Below, piece by piece: positions 1 through 5,345 of a DNA stretch of 6,820 nucleotides. The DNA comes from RGIG1959 sp964564305. Lineage in GTDB: Bacteria > Bacillota > Clostridia > Oscillospirales > Acutalibacteraceae. The stretch covers positions 1 through 6,820 of the forward strand of contig CAZMAM010000046.1 in NCBI GenBank assembly GCA_964564305.1, given 5' to 3'. A program made the translations under genes and the position numbers. A model generated the notes under the pieces. The model had not been told where the DNA came from and searched no databases. It saw only the letters and a program-made list of their open reading frames with translations. Position 1 is the stretch's first letter; the number at the start of each line of letters is the position of its first letter.

Positions 1-338
1 TGTATTTTTCAACATTTTTTCATCTATCTTTGTTAATCAAGTGGCAAACTCGGGAGGATTGGCAGGCGCTATGGTGGACTATGCCGCTGGGCATCGGAAA
101 TGTCGAATCGGCCGATTACTTTCCCATTATCCCTTGGTTTTTCTGTTTTCTGGGCGGCGCCTTTCTCGGGCATTGGCTGCCGAAACTGCCCAAGTGGTGC
201 GCAAAACCGCATATCCGCCCGCTCGCCTTTTTGGGGCGTCACAGCCTGATTATTTATCTGCTGCACCAGCCGGTCATTTATGCCATCTGCACACTGATTA
301 CCCGATTGCTGCCCCAAATTGTGAATTTTCCGGTTTGA
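1..338 (+). CDS. C-terminal part of a DUF1624 / heparan-alpha-glucosaminide N-acetyltransferase-like membrane protein (5' end outside window)
   Basis: The frame whose first complete codon is at 3-5 is open from the window edge to the TGA at 336-338, so only about the last 111 residues are present and the true start lies upstream; a TTG at 30 is not a credible start because the frame continues through it. The visible part has a hydrophobic segment in SADYFPIIPWFFCFLGGAFLG and a second in HSLIIYLLHQPVIYAICTLI, separated by a basic, Pro/Lys-rich loop. The pairing of an 'ADYFP-hPW' segment with a final 'FLGRHSLxIYLLHQP' helix is typical of the C-terminus of the DUF1624 family, multi-helix bacterial membrane proteins related to heparan-alpha-glucosaminide N-acetyltransferase and believed to move acyl groups across the membrane. 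The substrate cannot be inferred. The family call rests on motif resemblance from memory. No terminator is visible after it: the next promoter begins 5 bp past the stop. Confidence 0.75.
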   Translation, partial: YFSTFFHLSLLIKWQTREDWQALWWTMPLGIGNVESADYFPIIPWFFCFLGGAFLGHWLPKLPKWCAKPHIRPLAFLGRHSLIIYLLHQPVIYAICTLITRLLPQIVNFPV

Positions 339-342
339 AAGA

Positions 343-372
343 TTGACAAAACAGCTGAAATTGTGGTATAAT
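343..372 (+). promoter_or_regulatory. Consensus sigma-A promoter with extended -10 for the penicillin-binding protein gene
   Basis: TTGACA (343-348) and TATAAT (367-372) both match the vegetative sigma consensus at six of six positions, with an 18-bp spacer. A TG at 364-365 followed by one base gives an extended -10 (TGgTATAAT). Transcription should start near 379, leaving a leader of roughly 58 nt before the ATG at 437. It lies immediately after the stop codon of the upstream membrane protein. With no obvious promoter before proB, it may also drive proBA. Confidence 0.88.
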
Positions 373-419
373 GAAAAGGTATATCGTTTACTCACATTTT
401 CGAAAACCCGAAAAGCGAT

Positions 420-426
420 AAGGGGG
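420..426 (+). promoter_or_regulatory. Ribosome binding site of the penicillin-binding protein gene, deciding ATG 437
   Basis: AAGGGGG ends at 426. It is one base from a TTG at 428, too close to use, and ten bases from the in-frame ATG at 437, slightly long but workable. The start is therefore placed at ATG 437. Confidence 0.65.
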
Positions 427-436
427 ATTGTCCGAT

Positions 437-2773
437 ATGCCCGCCCAAGCCAAGCGTCAACCTGCTTTTGTCCGCGTACTGAAGTCGGTATACCACAGTA
501 CGCCGATGCGTATATTGGGACATTTTCTCAAGTTTATCCTGAAAGCGGTCATGACCATCCTGCTCATCATCACCATTGCCTGCTGTATTGCGGGATGCGT
601 ACTGACGGTGTATGTCTTTAACACCTTTGCCAATTCTCAGGAAGTGCCGGATATCACCCGCATCATGGATAACGGTACCAGCATTGTGCTGACTCAGGAC
701 GAAAACGGTGAGTGGGTAGAAAGCCAGCGCTTGGAGGGTATTAACCGAATCTGGACCGATTTGGAAAATATCCCGGAAAATCTGCAGAACGCGGTTGTCG
801 CGATTGAGGATGAACGTTTTTGGGAACATCACGGTGTGGACTGGAAGCGCACCGCCGCCGCCATGGTCAATCTCGTTTTGCGCGGCGATGACGGATTCGG
901 CGGATCCACCATCACTCAGCAACTAATCAAGGTGGTCAGCCAAGATAACGATGTAAAAATCGAACGGAAAATTCGCGAAATCTTCCGCGCTTTAGAAATG
1001 GAACGCGATTATTACACCAAAGAAGAAATTTTGGAGGCTTATCTGAATATCTTGCCGCTGTCGGACAATGTAGTGGGCGTGGGCGCCGCGGCAAATTATT
1101 ATTTCGGAAAAGATATTCAAGAGCTGAGTTTGGCGGAATGCGCCCTGATTGCCGGCGTGACCAACAGCCCAGCCTACTACGATCCGTACGATCACCCCGC
1201 GCATGCCCGGGAACGGCAAAAAGTCATTTTGGATAAAATGCACGAACTGGGCATGATCACCGACGACGAATTCCGCCAGGCATACGGGGAAGAATTGCAC
1301 TACAAAAACAGCGGCAGATACGTGGATGTTCAGGATTATTACGTAGATGAAATCATCGACGATGTAATCGCCGATTTAATGGAAACTTACGGTTACAATT
1401 ATACATACGCGGAACAATTGGTATTTTTCGGCGGCCTGCGTATTTACTCTTACGAAGATGTGGAAATTCAAAGCGCCATGGAAGAAATCTTCCAAGATAA
1501 CGCCTATTTCCCGGATATCGACGGTTCCGCGGAACCAATCAATGCCGCACTGTACATTATGGATTATCAGGGCAGGGTGATTGCCACCGTCGGAGGCAGG
1601 GGCGAAAAAGAAGTGAACCGCGCGTTGAGCCGCGCCACTCAAGCCAGACGGCAGCCGGGTTCCGCCATTAAACCGCTGGCGACTTATGCGCCTGCCATCG
1701 ATCAGGATATTATCAATTATTCCACTTTGGTTCGGGATGCGCCCATTCAGTTGCCGGACGGAAGCTGGTGGCCGCACAATTTCGGAACCGCAACGGGAGA
1801 TCACGGGTACACCACCGTACAACACGCGCTGCAGCAATCGTACAATACGGTTCCCATACAGATTCTCCAGCAAATGGGTCTGCAGACCAGCTATGATTTT
1901 CTGACCGAAAAGCTCCACTTCACTTCTCTGGAGCCGGAGGATTTGAATTATTCTCCCCTCGGTCTGGGCGGCTTTACCTACGGGGTAACCGTCAAGGAAA
2001 TGTGCGCGGGATTTCAGATTTTCGGCAACGGCGGGTATTATAATCAACCGCACTGCTATCAGCGCGTCACGAATCAGGAAGGCGAAACGCTGCTGGAACA
2101 TATTCCCTCCACGGCCCCGGTTATCGATCCTTCCACCGCCACTATCATGAACAAGCTGCTACAAACGGTTGTCACTTACGGTACCGCCTCTGCCATAGCC
2201 GATGATTGGGTGGGCACCGAAGTATTTGCCAAAACCGGTACCACCACCGACAACAAAGACTCCTATTTTGTCGCGGGGACGCCCTATTATGTGGGCGCCG
2301 TCTGGATGGGATACGATCATAATACGGAAATGACCGATTACCAGCGCTCCATTGCCAAAGAGTTGTGGAGCCGGTGCATGCTCCAATTGCACTATGGGCG
2401 TTCCGGTTCTTTTGAAGAATGGGGCGATGTTCAGGCGATGAACTACAACCCTTCCAACGGTATCGCAGGCATCGGCGGATCGTACGGATATTACAAGAGC
2501 GATAAAATTCCCTACGCCGGAAATACGCTGGGCGAAATCAATTATTCCGGTGAACCGCCCGAGACCGAACCTCCGACGGAATCCACCACGGAAGTGCCTA
2601 CGTTGCCGCCGGAAACAACCGAATCCGAACCGCCGACCGAATCCACCGAAGTTCCTTCCGAAACAGAACCGGAAGAAAGCGAAGCAACAGAACCTCAGGA
2701 ACCGACGGAACCTCCCGAACCGACTGAGCCGGTACCCACCGATACCCCGACAGAACCTCCTTCGGAAGGGTAG
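437..2773 (+). CDS. Class A (bifunctional) penicillin-binding protein, transglycosylase/transpeptidase
   Basis: A 778-residue PBP1A-type enzyme that polymerises lipid II into glycan strands and cross-links the stem peptides outside the membrane. A basic cytoplasmic N-terminus of about 33 residues precedes a single membrane anchor at about 34-62. The GT51 domain (about 100-280) has EDERFWEHHGVD with catalytic Glu124, GGSTITQQ at 155-162, RKIRE at 177-181 and KEEILEAYLN at 195-204. The transpeptidase domain (about 365-650) has all three active-site motifs: SAIK with nucleophile Ser409 and Lys412, SYN at 468-470 and KTGT at 599-602. Both activities should therefore be intact; it is also a beta-lactam target. 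Residues 705-778 form a Pro/Glu/Thr/Ser tail without a recognisable fold. The consensus promoter lies directly upstream. I use no gene symbol because pbpA, ponA and mrcA are used inconsistently for this family. Confidence 0.95.
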   Translation: MPAQAKRQPAFVRVLKSVYHSTPMRILGHFLKFILKAVMTILLIITIACCIAGCVLTVYVFNTFANSQEVPDITRIMDNGTSIVLTQDENGEWVESQRLEGINRIWTDLENIPENLQNAVVAIEDERFWEHHGVDWKRTAAAMVNLVLRGDDGFGGSTITQQLIKVVSQDNDVKIERKIREIFRALEMERDYYTKEEILEAYLNILPLSDNVVGVGAAANYYFGKDIQELSLAECALIAGVTNSPAYYDPYDHPAHARERQKVILDKMHELGMITDDEFRQAYGEELHYKNSGRYVDVQDYYVDEIIDDVIADLMETYGYNYTYAEQLVFFGGLRIYSYEDVEIQSAMEEIFQDNAYFPDIDGSAEPINAALYIMDYQGRVIATVGGRGEKEVNRALSRATQARRQPGSAIKPLATYAPAIDQDIINYSTLVRDAPIQLPDGSWWPHNFGTATGDHGYTTVQHALQQSYNTVPIQILQQMGLQTSYDFLTEKLHFTSLEPEDLNYSPLGLGGFTYGVTVKEMCAGFQIFGNGGYYNQPHCYQRVTNQEGETLLEHIPSTAPVIDPSTATIMNKLLQTVVTYGTASAIADDWVGTEVFAKTGTTTDNKDSYFVAGTPYYVGAVWMGYDHNTEMTDYQRSIAKELWSRCMLQLHYGRSGSFEEWGDVQAMNYNPSNGIAGIGGSYGYYKSDKIPYAGNTLGEINYSGEPPETEPPTESTTEVPTLPPETTESEPPTESTEVPSETEPEESEATEPQEPTEPPEPTEPVPTDTPTEPPSEG
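2549..2770 (+). repeat. Low-complexity Pro/Glu/Thr/Ser repeat tail of the penicillin-binding protein
   Basis: The last 74 codons encode almost only Pro, Glu, Thr and Ser, with a few Val, Ala, Asp, Leu, Gln and Gly. A clear unit is EPPTESTTEVP at 2567-2599 and its near copy EPPTESTEVP at 2627-2656, followed by more degenerate (E/T)PPEPTE blocks. Codons vary between copies (GAA CCT CCG versus GAA CCG CCG), so protein composition appears to be kept more than DNA identity. Such acidic disordered tails are common at the extracellular end of Firmicute class A PBPs. A role as a wall-spanning spacer is inference. Confidence 0.8.
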
Positions 2774-2786
2774 CCCGGGAAAAAAG

Positions 2787-2838
2787 CCTGCGCTTGCCCT
2801 CGTTACACGCGGTACACGGAGTGACGGCAGGGCACAGG
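2787..2838 (+). other. Imperfect stem-loop between the penicillin-binding protein gene and proB
   Basis: TGCCCTCGTTAC (2795-2806) can pair with GTGACG (2821-2826) plus AGGGCA (2829-2834), using one T-G wobble and a two-base GC bulge. CCTG (2787-2790) pairs with CAGG (2835-2838) across a four-base bulge. The loop is about 14 nt. No T-run follows, so it is not a standard intrinsic terminator. It may stabilise or process an mRNA, or have no function. Folding was judged by eye. Confidence 0.35.
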
Positions 2839-2863
2839 ATAAGCAGGAATAAGCGGCCAATAT

Positions 2864-2868
2864 AAGGA
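2864..2868 (+). promoter_or_regulatory. Ribosome binding site of proB, deciding ATG 2877
   Basis: AAGGA at 2864-2868 is eight bases from the ATG at 2877 but overlaps an in-frame ATG at 2868. The downstream ATG is therefore the likelier start. It gives an N-terminus MSAFDHIHRLVVKIGTS, close to the usual distance from Met to the VVKxGTS motif in ProB proteins. Confidence 0.75.
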
Positions 2869-2876
2869 TGAACGGT

Positions 2877-3686
2877 ATGTCTGCATTCGATCATATTCAC
2901 CGATTGGTGGTGAAAATCGGCACTTCGACCCTGACCTACCCCAGCGGGCAATTGCATTTGCGGCGAATCGAACAGTTGGTCAGAGTGCTTTCCGATTTAA
3001 AAAATTCCGGGCTGGAAATTGTGCTGGTGTCCTCTGCCGCCATCAGTGTCGGCGTGGGAGCATTGGGCCTGAAAGAGCGCCCGAAAGAGCTCAGCGGAAA
3101 ACAGGCGGCGGCGGCTGTCGGGCAATGTGCCCTGATGTACCGCTACGACAGGCTTTTTTCCGAATACGGACATGTCACCGCGCAGGTATTACTGACCCGC
3201 GACGGCGTGGAAGATCCCGTGCGCAGACGCAATATCACCAATACGCTGGATCGGCTGCTGACTTACGGCGCACTGCCCATTGTCAATGAAAACGACACCG
3301 TATCCACAGAGGAAATCGAATTCGGCGACAACGACACCCTTTCCGCCATGGTTGCGGTATTGGCGCACGCGGACGGACTTATATTGCTGACCGACATCGA
3401 CGGCCTACACGATGCGGATCCTCGCGAAAATCAAAACGCCAAACGGATTCCTCTGGTCACCAAAATCGATCAGCGCTTGCTGGATTTAGCGGGCGGAGCC
3501 GGTTCCTCCCGGGGAACCGGCGGCATGATTACCAAACTTCAGGCGGCAAAAATTGCCATGGCCGCGCACATCCCCACGGTGGTGATGGACGGAAGTCATC
3601 CGTTTCGTCTGTATGATGTTTTGGAAGGAAAGGACTGCGGCACTTTGTTTTTAAGCGAAACCGACGAACAGGAGGAACCAATATGA
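2877..3686 (+). CDS. proB: Glutamate 5-kinase, short form without PUA domain
   Basis: Catalyses ATP-dependent phosphorylation of L-glutamate to gamma-glutamyl phosphate, the committed step of proline synthesis, in the cytoplasm. The 269-residue product is one amino acid kinase domain: VVKIGTSTL at 11-19 with Lys13, VSSAAISVGVG at 51-61, KQAAAAVGQ at 75-83, PIVNENDTVS at 134-143 and FGDNDTLSA at 149-157 (glutamate/proline site region), LLTDIDGLHDADP at 170-182, and GTGGMITKL at 213-221 (nucleotide site). Enterobacterial and Bacillus enzymes of about 365 residues carry a C-terminal PUA domain. Here the protein ends right after the kinase fold, and the stop is overlapped by proA, so the short form is genuine rather than a frameshift. 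Residue 54 is Ala where the common motif is SSGA. Its partner proA follows with translational coupling. Confidence 0.95.
   Translation: MSAFDHIHRLVVKIGTSTLTYPSGQLHLRRIEQLVRVLSDLKNSGLEIVLVSSAAISVGVGALGLKERPKELSGKQAAAAVGQCALMYRYDRLFSEYGHVTAQVLLTRDGVEDPVRRRNITNTLDRLLTYGALPIVNENDTVSTEEIEFGDNDTLSAMVAVLAHADGLILLTDIDGLHDADPRENQNAKRIPLVTKIDQRLLDLAGGAGSSRGTGGMITKLQAAKIAMAAHIPTVVMDGSHPFRLYDVLEGKDCGTLFLSETDEQEEPI
3670..3675 (+). promoter_or_regulatory. Ribosome binding site of proA inside the 3' end of proB
   Basis: A perfect AGGAGG sits seven bases before the proA ATG at 3683, within the last codons of proB. The ATGA at 3683-3686 serves as both proA start and proB stop, so ribosomes finishing proB can reinitiate on proA. 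Confidence 0.9.
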
Positions 3687-4936
3687 CACTTCGGGAGATT
3701 GGGTTGGCCGCCAAACGCGCCTCGGCCATTTTGCGGGTCACCGACACCGCCAAAAAGAATGCGGCATTGGAATGCATCGCCGACCGGTTGCTCTCCGAAC
3801 GGGAATGGCTTCTTACCGCCAACGCAGAAGATATTGCCGCGGCAAAAGCCTCCGGTATGAGCACTTCCCTTCTGGATCGCCTGACCCTCACCGAAAAGCG
3901 CGTGGAGGGAATGGCCAAATGTGTACGGGATGTGGCCGCCCTGCCGGATCCGGTAGGGGAAATCATAGAAGGCAGCGCGAGGCCAAACGGGCTGAAAATT
4001 CAAAAGGTTCGCACACCCCTGGGGGTTATCGGCATTATTTACGAAGCGCGCCCGAATGTCACCTCAGACGCGGCGGCGCTTTGCCTGAAAGCCGGAAATG
4101 CCGTAATATTGCGCGGAGGAAAAGAAGCGCTTCGATCCAATACAGCGGCAGCAAAAATCATCCGAAGCGGTCTTAACGACGCCGGATTGCCGCAAGATGT
4201 GGTTCAGCTTGTGGAAAACACCGACCGCGAAACCGCCAGAGAAATGATGTGCCTAAACGAATCGATCGATGTGCTCATTCCCAGAGGAGGAAAGGGTCTT
4301 ATCAAAACGGTAGTGGAAAACGCGACGGTTCCCGTTATCGAAACCGGCGCGGGAAACTGCCACATTTACGTGGACGCCAACGCCGATATTCCTATGGCGG
4401 TAGCGGTGACGGTCAACGCGAAAGCGTCGCGCCCATCGGTCTGCAACGCGGCAGAAACACTGCTGGTTCATTCGCATATTGCCCCGCAGGCGCTGCCCGC
4501 TTTGGCACAGGGATTAGCCGGCGCCGGAGTTGAGCTTCACTGCTGCCCCCGCTCTCTCCCGGTTTGCGCACCCTTGGCCCATTGCGTCCCCGCTGCGGAG
4601 GAAGACTGGGAAACGGAATACGGGGATTTAATTATGGCGGTAAAAGTGGTGGATTCACTGGAGGAAGCCTGTGCACACATTGCGCGGTACGGCTCCGGAC
4701 ACAGCGAAGCTATCCTTACGCAAGATGTCCGTGCGGCACAGGCCTTTACCGCTTCGGTAGACAGCGCAGCCGTATATGTCAACGCGTCCACCCGTTTTAC
4801 CGACGGCGGAGAATTCGGTATGGGCGCAGAAATCGGCATTTCCACGCAAAAGCTGCACACCCGCGGCCCCATGGGCCTGAGAGAACTGACGACCTGCAAA
4901 TATATCCTGTACGGAAACGGTCAAATCAGAACATAA
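3683..4936 (+). CDS. proA: Glutamate-5-semialdehyde dehydrogenase (gamma-glutamyl phosphate reductase)
   Basis: Reduces gamma-glutamyl phosphate with NADPH to glutamate-5-semialdehyde, which cyclises to pyrroline-5-carboxylate for the final ProC step. The length of 417 residues is normal for the family. It belongs to the aldehyde dehydrogenase fold. Visible landmarks are TPLGVIGIIYEARPNVTSDAA (residues about 111-131), the glycine-rich AGNAVILRGGKEA, and the catalytic cysteine in ASRPSVCNAAETLLV, which is Cys254. The C-terminal GGEFGMGAEIGISTQKLHTRGPMGL block is also characteristic. The start overlaps the proB stop by 4 bp behind a perfect Shine-Dalgarno, consistent with coupled synthesis and handover of the labile acyl phosphate between the two enzymes. 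A terminator hairpin begins about 50 bp after the stop. No proC lies in the window. Confidence 0.97.
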   Translation: MTLREIGLAAKRASAILRVTDTAKKNAALECIADRLLSEREWLLTANAEDIAAAKASGMSTSLLDRLTLTEKRVEGMAKCVRDVAALPDPVGEIIEGSARPNGLKIQKVRTPLGVIGIIYEARPNVTSDAAALCLKAGNAVILRGGKEALRSNTAAAKIIRSGLNDAGLPQDVVQLVENTDRETAREMMCLNESIDVLIPRGGKGLIKTVVENATVPVIETGAGNCHIYVDANADIPMAVAVTVNAKASRPSVCNAAETLLVHSHIAPQALPALAQGLAGAGVELHCCPRSLPVCAPLAHCVPAAEEDWETEYGDLIMAVKVVDSLEEACAHIARYGSGHSEAILTQDVRAAQAFTASVDSAAVYVNASTRFTDGGEFGMGAEIGISTQKLHTRGPMGLRELTTCKYILYGNGQIRT

Positions 4937-4986
4937 CCGCGCTTTTTCCATGTAATCTAAAGGTAATCGAAGGCAACACCGCACAC

Positions 4987-5024
4987 AAAGACGCAAGCCC
5001 TACCCAAGCGGCTTTGCGTCTTTT
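4987..5024 (+). terminator. Intrinsic terminator of the proBA transcript
   Basis: AAAGACGCAAGCC (4987-4999) pairs with GGCTTTGCGTCTTT (5010-5023), with one bulged T and a loop of about 10 nt. The T-run is short (TTTT, 5021-5024) and part of it belongs to the stem, so efficiency may be moderate. It also encodes the last codons of the opposing small reading frame that ends at 5000. Confidence 0.7.
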
Positions 5025-5296
5025 CCGTAATTTAGCCAAAAATCCTTGCGAATAAACAAGGTATTCCCTGCGGTTGTTGTTTCATCTAACGAAAAATCCG
5101 ACAGCTCATCTGAGGCACAATCATTATGTGGTATTGCCTTAAGAATAGATTCTATTGTTCAGTTGGGATCCCCGATTTCCTTAATTTCATCATCTGCATC
5201 TTGATATGGTTCCTGATAATAATGATCAAGATCAAGACTCTCATTTTGATAAAGTATTATTTTGCATTTATCAAATATCTCGCTTCGTGTAGGCAT
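5000..5296 (-). pseudogene. Small unidentified gene interrupted by an in-frame TGA (probable pseudogene)
   Basis: On the minus strand an ATG at 5296-5294, with GGGAG nine bases upstream, opens a 98-codon frame that ends in TAG at 5002-5000. One TGA at 5161-5159 (codon 46) interrupts it. Before it lie 45 residues starting MPTRSEIFDKCKIIL and ending EIKEIGDPN; after it lie 52 residues running from TIESILKAIP to GKDAKPLG in the same frame. Both halves are acidic and polar, as in a soluble protein, and nothing else explains this stretch. I do not recognise the family. It starts 49 bp after the AlbA_2-domain gene on the same strand, so it probably belonged to that transcription unit. A TGG-to-TGA change is the simplest cause of the break. 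Alternatives are a genuine 45-residue protein ending at the TGA, or chance. The stretch is A+T rich (23 G/C of 60 at 5161-5220, against 38 of 60 at 4381-4440 in proA). Confidence 0.5.
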
Positions 5297-5312
5297 ATTC
5301 TTTTTCTCCCGT

Positions 5313-5343
5313 TGCTCAAATCAAAATGATTTATTTCAGAGCA
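5313..5343 (-). other. Small hairpin between the AlbA_2-domain gene and the downstream broken reading frame
   Basis: TGCTC (5313-5317) faces GAGCA (5339-5343), and inside it AAATCA (5318-5323) pairs with TGATTT (5327-5332) around a three-base loop, leaving six unpaired bases on one side. It has no T-run on either strand, so it is not a clear terminator. It sits between the stop of one gene and the ribosome binding site of the next. Confidence 0.3.
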
Positions 5344-5345
5344 CA

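Noticed and set aside
397..414. TTTTCG / CGAAAA inverted repeat in the PBP leader
   Set aside because: Six mostly A-T pairs around a six-base loop is too weak to call a regulatory element.
392..922. Minus-strand open frame of 176 codons opposite the PBP N-terminus
   Set aside because: It overlaps the transglycosylase motifs on the other strand and has no recognisable domain or ribosome binding site.
1376..2101. Minus-strand open frame of 241 codons opposite the transpeptidase domain
   Set aside because: It is antisense to strongly conserved catalytic motifs and shows no family resemblance or start signal.
2159..2860. Long minus-strand open frame (233 codons, Arg/Phe/Gly-rich) opposite the 3' end of the penicillin-binding protein gene
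   Set aside because: It is a shadow of the repetitive Pro/Glu/Thr tail and the KTG region, with a low-complexity product and no ribosome binding site.
2861..2866. TATAAG as a -10 element for proB
   Set aside because: No matching -35 lies about 17 bp upstream, and these bases belong to the ribosome binding site region of proB.
5113..5161. Selenocysteine insertion at the TGA of the small minus-strand frame
   Set aside because: Bacterial SECIS elements sit immediately after the UGA; here the first 15 bases form only a five-pair A+T stem with a three-base loop, and no selenoprotein family is recognised. Kept only as an unlikely alternative.
5126..5329. Plus-strand open frame of 67 codons with a hydrophobic, Ile/Leu/Phe-rich product
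   Set aside because: It lies antisense to the small minus-strand frame, has no convincing ribosome binding site, and its composition is what A+T-rich antisense sequence gives.
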